From Bradyrhizobium algeriense (GTDB lineage Bacteria > Pseudomonadota > Alphaproteobacteria > Rhizobiales > Xanthobacteraceae), in assembly GCF_003062295.1 (NCBI RefSeq), contig NZ_PYCN01000024.1, forward strand, positions 1-64,000: a stretch of DNA of 64,000 bases, read 5' to 3'. The notes under the pieces are model-generated. The model was given only the letters and a program-made list of their open reading frames with translations. It was not told the origin of the DNA and did no database searches. Both the position numbers and the translations under genes were made by a program. The stretch's first letter is position 1; each line of letters begins with the position of its first letter. Below are positions 42,732-51,770 of the stretch, piece after piece.

Positions 42732-43142
42732 ATGTCCGACACCAAAACATCCGGCAAGGTCGTCAAGAGCGAGGCCGAGTGGCGCAAGGAATTGTCACCG
42801 ATGCAGTACGCCGTGCTGCGCGAGAAGGCGACCGAGCGGCCGTTCTCCGGCGAATATGAGCACGAGCATCGCAAGGGCACCTATACCTGCGCCGGCTGCG
42901 GCCAGACGCTGTTCGAATCCGACGCCAAGTTCGACTCCGGCTGCGGCTGGCCGAGCTTCACAGCGCCCGCCGTGGACAGCCATGTCGACGAGGAGCGCGA
43001 TGTCAGCCACGGCATGGTCCGCACTGAAGTTTTGTGCTCGAAATGCAACGGCCATCTCGGCCACGTCTTCCCCGATGGCCCCGGCCCGACCGGCCTGCGC
43101 TACTGCATCAACTCGGCGGCCTTGAAGCTGCAGCCGAAATAG
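42732..43142 (+). CDS. msrB: Peptide methionine sulfoxide reductase MsrB
   Basis: All MsrB marks are present: zinc-binding CAGC and CSKC pairs, FDSGCGWPSF with the resolving-type cysteine, GHLGHVFPDGP and the catalytic cysteine in RYCINSAAL. It reduces methionine-R-sulfoxide. No signal peptide is present, so it is cytoplasmic, unlike the neighbouring MsrA. Start at ATG 42732 (MSDTKTSGK); the open frame from 42654 runs through the palindromic repeat. A strong terminator follows. Confidence 0.95.
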   Translation: MSDTKTSGKVVKSEAEWRKELSPMQYAVLREKATERPFSGEYEHEHRKGTYTCAGCGQTLFESDAKFDSGCGWPSFTAPAVDSHVDEERDVSHGMVRTEVLCSKCNGHLGHVFPDGPGPTGLRYCINSAALKLQPK

Positions 43143-43168
43143 TTTCGGCAGAGGTCGAACTTGTTCCA

Positions 43169-43210
43169 ATCCCCGCGCGACCAAGGGCTGGTCGCGCGGG
43201 GATTTTGTTT
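43169..43210 (+). terminator. Rho-independent terminator after msrB
   Basis: A perfect 15-bp stem (43169-43183 with 43189-43203) around the loop AGGGC, followed by TTTTGTTT. Ends the msrB transcript. Confidence 0.92.
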
Positions 43211-43265
43211 GGTGGGACACTTTTCCCGGTTTGCCCGGCGCGCAAACTTCAAGGAAAATTTCGAA

Positions 43266-43640
43266 ATGCACATTTCCAAACGTCTGCTGTGCGGTCTGGG
43301 GCTTGCCGCCCTCATCATGGAGAGCGTCGTGATCCAGCCTGCCCTTGCCGCCGACAAGGTCTCCCTGTTCAAAATCATCACCGCCAAGGACGAAATCGTG
43401 ATCGGGATCAGCGAGGGCGATCTTGCCCAGATCGAAGGCCAGAACGCCGGCGGCGTCGCCAAAATGCTGGTCGCCAAGGGTTCGATGAGCGCGTGGCAAT
43501 ATGCGGTGCGCAAATCCGCCGGCGGCGATCTCGAGCAGGCGCCGCTGCACAAGATCGGCCTGATCGCCAGCGATAGCCTTCGCGTCGAGCCCTATGCGAC
43601 GCCGTTGAAGGTGCTGCCGATCGACGAGACGAAGAAATGA
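43266..43640 (+). CDS. Exported hypothetical protein, 124 aa
   Basis: Begins MHISKRLLCGLGLAALIMESVVIQPALAADK, a clear Sec signal peptide with an ALA cleavage site. The mature ~95 residues are small and alpha/beta (FKIITAKDEIVIGISEGDLAQIEG), with no cysteine and no catalytic motif. ATG 43266 has AAGGA close upstream (TCAAGGAAAATTTCGAA). Periplasmic protein of unknown role. Confidence 0.72.
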   Translation: MHISKRLLCGLGLAALIMESVVIQPALAADKVSLFKIITAKDEIVIGISEGDLAQIEGQNAGGVAKMLVAKGSMSAWQYAVRKSAGGDLEQAPLHKIGLIASDSLRVEPYATPLKVLPIDETKK

Positions 43641-43643
43641 CTT

Positions 43644-43780
43644 CTTCCCTTCTCCCCTTGTGGGAGAAGGTGGATCGCTGACGCGAAGCGGCAGCGAGAC
43701 GGATGAGGGGTCTGTCTCCGCGGAGAGAACCCCTCATCCGGCGCTGCGCGCCACCTTCTCCCACAAGGGGAGAAGGGAAG
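43644..43780. repeat. Palindromic intergenic repeat, type 3
   Basis: CTTCCCTTCTCCCC at 43644-43657 is the exact mirror of GGGGAGAAGGGAAG at 43767-43780. Nested arms GGGAGAAGGTGG/CCACCTTCTCCC and GATGAGGGGTCT/ACCCCTCATC bring the whole 137 bases close to one long hairpin. Similar elements are frequent in Bradyrhizobium-type genomes. Confidence 0.82.
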
Positions 43781-43890
43781 TGTGCTCCCCCATCCGGCGG
43801 ATCGACCAAGGACTTGCGGCCTGGAATATGCTTTGATCCGTTCCGCGGGGGCGTTTTGGGGGACGCCCGCGGGCCTTCGCGGAGCGCGCC

Positions 43891-44055
43891 ATGTCGCTTG
43901 GAACGATACTCGTCATTATCCTGATCATATTCCTCCTCGGCGGCTTCTCCGGCCGGTTCGGCGGCTATGGCTACGGCCGCGGCCATTCCACGATGGGCCT
44001 CGGTGGCGTGATTTTAATCGTGCTTCTCATCCTGCTCCTGCTCGGCAAGCTATGA
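43891..44055 (+). CDS. Small hydrophobic DUF3309-type protein, 54 aa
   Basis: A 54-residue protein: MSLGTILVIILIIFLLGGFSG, a glycine/tyrosine-rich turn (FGGYGYGRGH), then GGVILIVLLILLLLGKL. Two hydrophobic segments around a glycine-rich hinge are the DUF3309 pattern. Members are inner-membrane proteins of unknown function. GGAGCG lies before the ATG. Confidence 0.8.
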   Translation: MSLGTILVIILIIFLLGGFSGRFGGYGYGRGHSTMGLGGVILIVLLILLLLGKL

Positions 44056-44280
44056 GCCTCATAAGCCATTGAAATAACTTGAATTAATTTGTGTTCCACG
44101 CAGTCATGCGTGGATTCATCATCACCCCCGATGTCAGGCTTCAGGGGTCGCATTTCCGTCAAAGAAGCTTATATTAGGACCTGAAATGACGTGCACGGCG
44201 CGGCCCCGCCATAGTGGCCCACCGTCATCCAATCCCCATTGCTCACACGCAAGAGCCGAAAAAGATTGAGGTCACCGTCC

Positions 44281-44565
44281 ATGCGTCCCTTCAGCTACAA
44301 CACCGCCGCCGAACTGTTTCCCGCCGCGATCCGCAAGAAGAAGCGGGCTGGTTTCGCCTATCGGCGTTTTGGCACCGCGGCGGAAGCAGTTCGCTTCGCG
44401 ATCGAGGAGCTGCCGGCGGACTCGCTGAATGGCGCCTACCTGCAGGTCGAGGAAGCCCGCTTCGACCAGAGCGGCATCCGCACGCTCTATGAAAGCGAAG
44501 CCTTCCCGCTGCCGCGCCGTCCGCGTGCGCCCGCCAGCGCCGAAGACAAGGCCGACGCGGCCTGA
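44281..44565 (+). CDS. Conserved hypothetical protein, 94 aa
   Basis: A small basic protein: MRPFSYNTAAELFPAAIRKKK, then RFGTAAEAVRFAIEELPADSL and GAYLQVEEARFDQSGIRTLYES. No signal peptide or membrane segment. The sequence resembles short proteins seen throughout Bradyrhizobium genomes; function unknown. The ATG at 44281 is chosen over 44239 by fit of the N-terminus. It ends at a rho-independent terminator. Confidence 0.65.
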   Translation: MRPFSYNTAAELFPAAIRKKKRAGFAYRRFGTAAEAVRFAIEELPADSLNGAYLQVEEARFDQSGIRTLYESEAFPLPRRPRAPASAEDKADAA

Positions 44566-44589
44566 CATTCCGCCATCGATAAATCGACT

Positions 44590-44621
44590 GCCCTCGGAGC
44601 ATCTCCGAGGGCATGTTTTTT
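44590..44621 (+). terminator. Rho-independent terminator
   Basis: GCCCTCGGAG (44590-44599) pairs perfectly with CTCCGAGGGC (44603-44612) around a 3-base loop. T-rich sequence follows. Ends the 94-aa gene and faces the convergent DUF4112 gene. Confidence 0.88.
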
Positions 44622-44647
44622 GGCGACATCTTTTCCAGCGTCATGCG

Positions 44648-45184
44648 TCAGCGCGGCTGCTTGTCGAGCCAGCGCTTGAGCATGCGCACGTTGCGGACGT
44701 TGGCGCGGAACATGACGTCGAAGGCGTCGCCAGCGACCGGCACCAGGCCGACCACGCCGTCAACCGCGACATTGCCCAGCATCCGCGCCGTGATGTGCCA
44801 GGGCGCGCCGAGCGCACGCGCCTCGCGCACCACCCACAGCGCAATCGCCGTCGTGATGATGTCGCCGACCACGGGGATCAGGCCGATCAGCCCATCGATG
44901 CCGTAGCGGAATTTGGTGCCGGGCACGATGAAGGCCACGTCCAGCAGTTTGGCGATGGCATCGAGCCGCGCCAGCCGCTGCTCCCGCGTCAGATCGCCGA
45001 ACGGATTGGCGGCGGAATGGCCGAAATCGAACCGCAAGCCCTCGAACTGCGTGTGCAGGTTCGCCTCGGGGAGCTCGCGCCCCTCCTGGTCGATGACCGG
45101 GCCGCGCCCGGGCGCGCGCGTCCGGGAAGACTGCCCGGAGCGTGAACGGTGCGGCGTATAGATATCGTCGTTTGACATGGCCAT
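44648..45184 (-). CDS. DUF4112 membrane protein, 178 aa
   Basis: The C-terminal ~100 residues fit DUF4112: LLDVAFIVPGTKFRYGIDGLIGLIPVVGDIITTAIALWVV and GNVAVDGVVGLVPVAGDAFDVMFRANVRNVRMLKRWLD. Two glycine-rich G-L-I-P-V-x-G-D turns are the hallmark. An arginine-rich soluble N-terminus precedes. Inner membrane, function unknown. Start 45184 or ATG 45178; the difference is two residues. Confidence 0.85.
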   Translation of the reverse strand: MAMSNDDIYTPHRSRSGQSSRTRAPGRGPVIDQEGRELPEANLHTQFEGLRFDFGHSAANPFGDLTREQRLARLDAIAKLLDVAFIVPGTKFRYGIDGLIGLIPVVGDIITTAIALWVVREARALGAPWHITARMLGNVAVDGVVGLVPVAGDAFDVMFRANVRNVRMLKRWLDKQPR

Positions 45185-45231
45185 CAGATGGTAATGTGAA
45201 TGCGGGGTGCAAGTTGCGTCAAATTATCACT

Positions 45232-45324
45232 GCGTATTATCGCCGCCGTCGGCGTCAGGCCGAAGCGGCGGCGGAAGCAGCGGTTGAAATAGGACAGGTC
45301 GTTGAAGCGGCATGCGCCAGCAAG
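45232..45324 (-). pseudogene. AraC-family HTH remnant
   Basis: On the minus strand, LAGACRFNDLSYFNRCFRRRFGLTPTAAIIR is the second HTH helix pair of an AraC-family regulator (the G/C-F-N-D-x-S-Y-F-N-R-x-F-R-R-x-F-G-x-T-P pattern). It sits inside a 64-codon open frame (45184-45378). Nothing of the first HTH or the sensor domain remains, and there is no plausible gene around it. A decayed gene end, not a functional protein. Confidence 0.6.
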
Positions 45325-45597
45325 TCCGCCGCCTTGCGCAACGCCCCGACCCCGGCATTTACCGGATAGATCGGCCACGAAAAAAATCTATAGTTCAAGC
45401 CTCAACCACGGTTGAAGCGGCTCGGGGCTTTTTTCACGTAAGCGTATTACAATCACATTGCGCATGAGCGGCGGGCCGAAAGGTCCGCCGTTTTTGCGTG
45501 GTCGGCTGGTCCTGGGTCGTCGTCCCTGCGTTCGCATGCGTTCGCATGGGACGACGGAAGAGAGCCCGTTGGCTCCACCCATCCTGCGCTCTATCGT

Positions 45598-46020
45598 TCA
45601 GGTCGAATGCGCCGCCTGCGGCGTGTCGGCGTATTTGTGCGTCAGCCAGGACGACAGCATCGCGGGCACCAGGCCGCCGACGCCATAGAGCACAAACTGC
45701 ATCACGCCGGTATCCTGCCCGCGCGAGCCATAGAGCAGCGAGGCGGCGGCAAAGCCGATTGCGCCCACGATAAGTATCCGCGCCACCGGAGCAATGCGCT
45801 TGACGTGATAGAGAATGTCGTCGATGGCGCCGATCATCAGCGCCGGCACAATGCCAAACAGATAGCTGTATGGCAGCGTCGTAACGAAGGCACCAAGGAA
45901 CTTGCTGATCTCCGACCAGCTGGTTTCGGCCCAGTAACCCGATGCCATCGAGGTCGCGAACAGCATCAGGAGCCCGCCGATGGGAGGGCCGATCGTTCCG
46001 AAGATCAGATAGCGTTTCAT
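45598..46020 (-). CDS. DUF5413-like membrane protein, 140 aa
   Basis: An integral membrane protein with about four spans: IGPPIGGLLMLFATSMA, FLGAFVTTLPYSYLFGIVPALMIGAI, ILIVGAIGFAAASLLYG and FVLYGVGGLVPAMLSSWL. The start MKRYLIFGTIGPP and length fit the DUF5413 family, seen in Bradyrhizobium. No substrate or function is known. Single gene between two short gaps. Confidence 0.65.
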   Translation of the reverse strand: MKRYLIFGTIGPPIGGLLMLFATSMASGYWAETSWSEISKFLGAFVTTLPYSYLFGIVPALMIGAIDDILYHVKRIAPVARILIVGAIGFAAASLLYGSRGQDTGVMQFVLYGVGGLVPAMLSSWLTHKYADTPQAAHST

Positions 46021-46206
46021 GGCGACCTCTGCGTTGAGTCTATGGATCGAGAAGACTCACCATCGGACCAACCGCGCGCTTCCGTAACCGGACATGATCC
46101 GGCTTCTCATCAACGCCCTGGTCGCAGGCAATTTCAAATCCAGTCAGGATGGAGTCAAGGGGCAAGCAGCCTTCCATGCAACCTTCGCGCGTCTGCGAAG
46201 GCGACG

Positions 46207-47343
46207 TCAAGCAGGCTGGCTCACCTTCTTGCCCGCCGTCGGCGCCGCGGCAGGCTCATTCTTCCTGGCCAGAATCCGATCCGACCCCCATCGAATGGTC
46301 CATTGCGCCACCGACAGCAACAACGACTCAAACACCGCCACGCATTGTTCGAGTTCCCGGTCGGTGGATGGCGGGCAATTGGGGCGGTTGCGGACAATCA
46401 TCGTCGTGGTCGACCAGGTCAGCCGCGCGGCCTTGCAGGCAACGATCAGTCCGTACACCCGGTCGGCTTCGAGCAGGGGTTCGATCGCCTCGACCTTGAC
46501 GTCGGCCTTCAAGGCAAGGGCCGCAACCACGTGCGTGTATTCGCCCCGCACCGCAAACCGGTTGACGATTGAATCACTCAGCTTGCCGGTGCGATTGAGC
46601 GCAACGACCTCGCTTTGCGCCTGGGTGTAGTCAATCGCCTTCCGGGCTACGCCGCCCTGTGCGGCGACCGCCGCGGCGGAATTTTGGGCTTTCTGGCGCG
46701 CGACAGGCCGCGGTGCCGTCAGGAAGCGCGCGCGAACGACGTCGGCAACCTTGCCAATGAGTTCCCGCAGCAAGCTGCCGGGAATATCCATGCGAACGCC
46801 GAGCTTTTCCGCCAGCCCTTCGTCACGCTCCGCCCGGCCCACCAGCGTCGCGTAACCGCATTCGGAGAAACGCGCGCCCGAATTCCGGGCAAGCGCGTTG
46901 GAGACGTTGACGTCGCCAAATCTCATCAGCGCGTCCGTCAGCGCTTCGTTGAGCGTCTTCCGGTCGCAGATCGCCAGCAGGTGCTGCTGGCTACGGCTTT
47001 TGACGATTTCAAGAAGGTCTGCTTCCGAAACGCAGCTGGAGCTTCTCAGCACCGGCGCGGCCACCTGGGGCTGTTCGTGGAACGCAAGCTGGCGGATGGT
47101 CTGGCGCGGGGCCCGCTCGATGGTGGAGAGCGCCTCGCTGAGCTGGATCACGGTTGCGGCTTCCACCCGCGCGACCAGGTGGGCGAGGACGCCATCAACG
47201 GCTGCGATCTGGGAGTCGCCGAGACGGCCGACATTGGACAGGAACAGGTCCGTCACCTCGCCAAAAATCCGGGCGTCGTGCTCGGGTCCACTCTCTTCGG
47301 CGCCGTTCAATTCTTTACGCAGATCCGACGAAGCGGCGGGCAT
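46207..47343 (-). CDS. DUF2336 domain protein, 378 aa
   Basis: An alpha-helical repeat protein of the DUF2336 family: LFLSNVGRLGDSQIAAVDGVLAHLVARVEAATVIQLSEAL, then SQQHLLAICDRKTLNEALTDALMRFGDVNVSNALARNSGARFSECG (in parts). HEAT-like, soluble and cytoplasmic; members occur widely in Alphaproteobacteria with unconfirmed regulatory roles. No catalytic motif or signal peptide. It stands alone with gaps on both sides. Confidence 0.85.
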   Translation of the reverse strand: MPAASSDLRKELNGAEESGPEHDARIFGEVTDLFLSNVGRLGDSQIAAVDGVLAHLVARVEAATVIQLSEALSTIERAPRQTIRQLAFHEQPQVAAPVLRSSSCVSEADLLEIVKSRSQQHLLAICDRKTLNEALTDALMRFGDVNVSNALARNSGARFSECGYATLVGRAERDEGLAEKLGVRMDIPGSLLRELIGKVADVVRARFLTAPRPVARQKAQNSAAAVAAQGGVARKAIDYTQAQSEVVALNRTGKLSDSIVNRFAVRGEYTHVVAALALKADVKVEAIEPLLEADRVYGLIVACKAARLTWSTTTMIVRNRPNCPPSTDRELEQCVAVFESLLLSVAQWTIRWGSDRILARKNEPAAAPTAGKKVSQPA

Positions 47344-48072
47344 GGCTATCCCACCTCCGCATCGGTCGTGCCGGCTCGCCGCATGACCCCGTTTCCGCCG
47401 GCTCGCGTCATGCCTTCAGGCCCACGGTTCGGAACGCTTCCAGTGGCCGCGCCATCGCAGGGATGGCCGGGGTCGTCGTGGATCCATCTGTAGCGGAATG
47501 AACAAGCATTTGGGCGCCATTCGAAAGGCCGGTGTCGGCAGCCTTTTCACTCCAACGAAAGCAACGAGCCGGGTGCGAGCAATAGCCACCGATCGTACCC
47601 GGGCTTCCCTAACGGGTGGTTGTTTCGAACCCGGGATTATCCGCATTTGTACTAAGTTTTGTGGCGTGGAAGGCGAGCCCGGCCGGCTGGGGCCCGCCGG
47701 GCCGGGCAATATCCGCCTTCGGCCCCAGGGATCGCAGGGTCAGGGAAGGCGCGCCATGGAAGGGTTGGGTAGCGGGCCCGCATCTGTTCCTTCTTCGAAA
47801 ACCGCGTTGTCGCGCATCTGCGCTTCGGTCGACGTGTCGCGCACGCAACAGTTAGGAAAGTGTTGACGCGAGCCATTGCAGCTTCACAGCATTGGCGCAT
47901 AATTCGTTGCGGGGCGGCGCAGCACTTTTGATTCGAACATCGGCAGAATTCGAGCAACCACACACCGGGTGATTCCCGGGTGATGGATGACGTGTGCGGC
48001 AGCGCAAGCCGCGTGCAGCGCCCCCAATGAACAGCGGCCAGCACCGCGCGCGCAACCTTGGGGATCGCATCG
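47344..48072. other. 730-base region without a supported gene
   Basis: Open frames occur on both strands but overlap each other, have skewed cysteine/arginine/glycine composition, and show no domain. A GC-rich hairpin-like segment (GCCCGGCCGG ... CCGGGC) is near 47,680-47,710. I see no RNA gene or repeat that I can name. Confidence 0.5.
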
Positions 48073-48342
48073 ATGACTTTCCACCGTACAAGCAGGATCG
48101 CACTTCTCGTCGCCATCGCCTGCGCGGCGACGGCGCTTTTCGCCCGCCCGAACCTCGCCTTCTCGTCGGAGGCGCAGCAAATGTGCACCGGCGACGCCAT
48201 GCGGCTATGCGGCCATGAAGTCCCCAACGTCCAGCGAATCACCGCCTGCATGGTCAAGCAACGCGCGAATCTCAGTCCGGGCTGCCGCGCCGTGATGGAC
48301 CGCGAGCACGCCGCACGGAGGCGAGCCGCCACCGCCGAGTGA
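48073..48342 (+). CDS. Exported cysteine-rich small protein, 89 aa
   Basis: Signal peptide MTFHRTSRIALLVAIACAATALFARPNLAFS, then a compact domain with four cysteines: QQMCTGDAMRLCGHEVPNVQRITACMVKQRANLSPGCRAVM. The C-x6-L-C ... I-x-A-C-M ... L-S-x-x-C pattern resembles the cysteine-rich GLG1-type repeat seen in small rhizobial proteins. Periplasmic, two probable disulfides, function unknown. ATG 48073 is preferred over 48058. Confidence 0.72.
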   Translation: MTFHRTSRIALLVAIACAATALFARPNLAFSSEAQQMCTGDAMRLCGHEVPNVQRITACMVKQRANLSPGCRAVMDREHAARRRAATAE

Positions 48343-48525
48343 TCGGCCGCTGCGCTCGAAGACGAACGCGAACGGCCTCAGCCGGATGATGTGCAATGCT
48401 GAGGCTGTCTTCCTGCTGGATTCTTTACCCGCGCAGGAGATCGATTTAACGATCGATCTCCTGGCTCAACGGAGATCAGCTCAGGCTGAGAGCGCATCCG
48501 CTGCGCTCCAGCCACTCCCCCAGAG

Positions 48526-50148
48526 CTACTCCCCCCACATCGCGAACGCGTCGTTGAACGCGCGTTCGCCGGGGGAGCCCTTTTCAATCGCGATGATGGC
48601 GCGGCGCTGGTTGACATAGACCAGCGGCACGTCGAACCAGGAGCGCTCCTTCAGGAGCTGCAAATTGCGGGCGCGGTCGGAATCGACGTTGGAGAGGCCG
48701 ACCAGGAAGAAGCCGTCGGTGACTTTGACGGCGAGGCCTGCCAGCGGCGTGCCGCGCGCCTGCTCGTTGGACTTCATCAAAATGCCCGGCACGTTGCCGA
48801 CGCCGCCGCCGGAGAAATCCTGCGGCAGGATGAAGGTCAATTCCGCGGTGTGGCTCGCCGGCAGCGAACTGTCGGTATTGCGGCGGAACGACATCGTCAT
48901 CTTGAACTTGCGATCGGGAATCTCGATGTCGGCGCGCACGGCGACATCCGGCTTCTGGTTGCCGCTCGCCTTGATCGGTTCGGTGCGCCAGATCACCGAG
49001 CCGACATATTGCTTGCCCTTGGGATCGGACGGGTCCTCGTCATACAGCACGACGCGCTGCGCCACCGGCGCGACGTTCTCGCCTGGCGACGGCTGGCCGA
49101 CGCGATCGGGGATTTTTGGGCGCGACTGGGGTGCGGCCGGATCCTTCGGTGCTTCCACCACAGTGGAGGATTTGAACAGGCCGCCCACGGCCGTGACGGC
49201 CGACTTGCCCCACAGGATGCCGGCGCCGACCAGAATGAGCACGATACCGACCGCAATCGCGCTCTTGAACGGAAACACCGCCGCCGACCGGGCGCGCTGT
49301 TTCTTCGGCTCGCGGTCGCGATCCTGCGACAGCCGCGAACGCTCACGCGGCGGCGGCATTTGCGGCGGCTGCGGCGCGTAACGGTCGGCCTCCTCCAGCG
49401 ATTCGTCATACGAATAGGGCGCGTCGGGATCGGCGCCGCGGTTTTCCATGCTCGGCTCGAGCCGGTCGAATTCCGGCGAGGGCGACGGCACGTTGGCATA
49501 GGTCTTTCGCGCGGCGCGGTTGGCCTGGGCCGCGGCGCGGCCGAGATCGTCGGCGTCGGCGGCGATGTCGCGGAAGCCGCGCATGCCGGGCGGCTGCGGC
49601 GGTGCGCCGTTGTCGGGACCGCGGCGGGGGCCACCTCCGCGAGGGGGCGGCGGCGGGAGCCCGGCATCCTGCATCGGAATCTGCGGCGGCTGCGGACGCG
49701 GCGCGCCGGGCGGCGGCGCATCGGCGCGCAGATTGCGCGGCGGGCGTTGCTCATCCTGGCCAAGCGGCGGACGGGCCTCGCGCGAAGGAGGAGAAGGCGG
49801 ACGCTGGCGCATCGCACCGGGCGGCGCGCCCGGAGGGCCTGCGGATTCCGGCGGCCGGGCATTGGCGCGGCGGAAAGCATCGCCGCCGCGCGCGGCGCCA
49901 CCGCCGCCACCGGGCCGGCTTGCCTCGCGGGCGCGCTGGGCGGCTTCCGATTCGACCTTGCGCACAGCCTCTTCCAGCGACAGCCGTTCGCGGGTGATTT
50001 CGGATTCGGAAAGCGGCGGCTGAACGCTGCGCAACTGCGCGATCAGCGCGGTGCGGGCCCGCTCATAAAGCGCACGGCGGCTCTCGCCTGGAGCATTGGG
50101 GTCCAGGCCGGCGATAGCGCGTGCGATCAGCGGGTAATAATCAGCCAT
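48526..50148 (-). CDS. Proline-rich single-span membrane protein, 540 aa
   Basis: Four parts are visible. An N-terminal helical ~70 residues (MADYYPLIARAIAGLDPNAPGESRRALYERARTALIAQLR) resembles a conserved alphaproteobacterial domain. A long proline/arginine/glycine-rich disordered region follows (75-290), then one membrane span at 295-315 (SAIAVGIVLILVGAGILWG) and a C-terminal beta-rich domain (VVLYDEDPSDPKGKQYVGSVIW; KMTMSFRRNTDSSLPASHTAELTFILP). This layout recurs in Bradyrhizobium next to purA. Inner membrane with the C-terminal domain probably periplasmic. Function unknown. Confidence 0.75.
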   Translation of the reverse strand: MADYYPLIARAIAGLDPNAPGESRRALYERARTALIAQLRSVQPPLSESEITRERLSLEEAVRKVESEAAQRAREASRPGGGGGAARGGDAFRRANARPPESAGPPGAPPGAMRQRPPSPPSREARPPLGQDEQRPPRNLRADAPPPGAPRPQPPQIPMQDAGLPPPPPRGGGPRRGPDNGAPPQPPGMRGFRDIAADADDLGRAAAQANRAARKTYANVPSPSPEFDRLEPSMENRGADPDAPYSYDESLEEADRYAPQPPQMPPPRERSRLSQDRDREPKKQRARSAAVFPFKSAIAVGIVLILVGAGILWGKSAVTAVGGLFKSSTVVEAPKDPAAPQSRPKIPDRVGQPSPGENVAPVAQRVVLYDEDPSDPKGKQYVGSVIWRTEPIKASGNQKPDVAVRADIEIPDRKFKMTMSFRRNTDSSLPASHTAELTFILPQDFSGGGVGNVPGILMKSNEQARGTPLAGLAVKVTDGFFLVGLSNVDSDRARNLQLLKERSWFDVPLVYVNQRRAIIAIEKGSPGERAFNDAFAMWGE

Positions 50149-50198
50149 TTCTCTTCAATACTGCAGGTCGATATTGGAGCCTTGGCGGTAACATCCCG

Positions 50199-51491
50199 TT
50201 AAGCCTCGAACGGGTTCTGTACCAGAATAGTATCCTCGCGTTCGGGGCTGGTGGAAAGCAATGCGATGGGACAACCCACGAGTTCCTCGACCCGGCGGAC
50301 ATATTTAATGGCCTGGGCCGGGAGATCTGCCCAAGAGCGGGCGTTGGCGGTGGGCTCCTTCCAGCCCTCGATGGTCTCGTAGATCGGAACCACCCGGGCC
50401 TGGGCGCCCTCGCCCGCCGGCAGATGGTCGATCTCCTTGCCGTCCAGCATGTAGCCGGTGCAGACCTCGATGGTGTCGAAGCCGTCGAGAATGTCGAGTT
50501 TTGTAAGTGCGAGTCCGGTGATGCCGCAGGTGCGGACGGTCTGGCGCACCAACATGGCATCGAACCAGCCGCAGCGGCGTGGACGGCCGGTATTAGTGCC
50601 GAACTCGCGGCCGCGCTCGCCGATCTTGCGGCCGATGTCGTTATCCTGCTCGGTCGGGAACGGTCCCAGCCCCACGCGGGTCGTGTAGGCCTTGCAGATG
50701 CCAAGCACGTAACCGACCGAGGCCGGCCCCATGCCGGTGCCGGTCGCCGCCTGCGCCGCCACCGTGTTGGACGAGGTGACGTAAGGGTACGTGCCATGGT
50801 CGACGTCGAGCAGCGCGCCTTGCGCGCCCTCGAACAGGATGCGCTTGCCCTCGCGGCGCTTGATGTCGAGCAGCCGCCACACCGTCTCGGCGTAGGGCAA
50901 CAGTTTTGGCGCGAGTGCAGTGAGCTCCTTCAGGATGCCGCCGCCGTCGATCTCCTCCAGATTGAGCCCGCGGCGCAGCGCGTTGTGATGCGCCAGCAGA
51001 CGGTCGATCTTGTGCGGCAACGTGTCGAGGTCGGCGAGGTCCATCAGGCGGATGGCGCGGCGGCCCACCTTGTCTTCATAGGCGGGGCCGATGCCGCGAC
51101 GCGTGGTGCCGATCGCGGTGACCGCATTGGAAGATTCCCGCAAGGCGTCGAGATCACGGTGCAGCGGCAGGATCAGCGTGACGTTCTCGGCGACGCGCAG
51201 GTTTTCCGGGCTGATGGCGACGCCCTGGCCCTTCAGTTTCGTAACTTCGTCCAGAAAGGCCTGCGGATCGAACACCACGCCGTTGCCGATCACCGCAAGC
51301 TTCGAGGGGCGCAGCACGCCGGACGGCAGCAGCGCCAGCTTGTAGGTCTGGCCATTGATGACAAGCGTATGGCCGGCATTGTGGCCGCCCTGGAAGCGCA
51401 CGACGATATCGGCCTGCTCCGACAACCAGTCGACGATCTTGCCCTTCCCTTCGTCGCCCCACTGGGCGCCGACGACGACAACGTTGGCCAT
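50199..51491 (-). CDS. purA: Adenylosuccinate synthetase PurA
   Basis: A full 430-residue PurA: VVVGAQWGDEGKGKIVDWLSE at the start, RFQGGHNAGHTLV, GTTRRGIGPAYEDKV, EGAQGALLDVDHGTYPYVTSS and KLDILDGFDTIEVC. It catalyses the GTP-dependent first step from IMP to AMP. Start at ATG 51491. It is followed 50 bases later by the proline-rich membrane protein; about 280 bases lie between it and the divergent ybaK gene. Confidence 0.97.
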   Translation of the reverse strand: MANVVVVGAQWGDEGKGKIVDWLSEQADIVVRFQGGHNAGHTLVINGQTYKLALLPSGVLRPSKLAVIGNGVVFDPQAFLDEVTKLKGQGVAISPENLRVAENVTLILPLHRDLDALRESSNAVTAIGTTRRGIGPAYEDKVGRRAIRLMDLADLDTLPHKIDRLLAHHNALRRGLNLEEIDGGGILKELTALAPKLLPYAETVWRLLDIKRREGKRILFEGAQGALLDVDHGTYPYVTSSNTVAAQAATGTGMGPASVGYVLGICKAYTTRVGLGPFPTEQDNDIGRKIGERGREFGTNTGRPRRCGWFDAMLVRQTVRTCGITGLALTKLDILDGFDTIEVCTGYMLDGKEIDHLPAGEGAQARVVPIYETIEGWKEPTANARSWADLPAQAIKYVRRVEELVGCPIALLSTSPEREDTILVQNPFEA

Positions 51492-51770
51492 TTCTAAAGT
51501 GTTCCCTGCAAATCTGATGGTCCCAGCATGACCTTTCCGGAAAACCGGTAGCCACTTTTCCGGATCATGCGCTAGCTTGCCCAGCCAAAATCACGGCCGG
51601 GGCCGTTCGCATGCAAGGCAGCCCCACCGGATAAAGGAAGCGGCTGCTCTAGGCAAGTGAGAAGGCATCTTTAAGGGGGCCTTAGAAAGGCTCCAACCCA
51701 TTGATATCCCCGTAAAATTCCTGACCACCGGGCGAGAGACCCATTAACATCCGGCAATGACGGAAAGGCC

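Noticed and set aside
47498..47866. 122-codon frame in the gap after the DUF2336 gene
   Set aside because: No ribosome-binding site or domain, and an opposing frame overlaps it; composition follows a GC-rich hairpin region.
48850..51497. Long plus-strand frames opposite the proline-rich protein and purA
   Set aside because: Both minus-strand genes are well supported; the plus-strand frames are GC-codon shadows.
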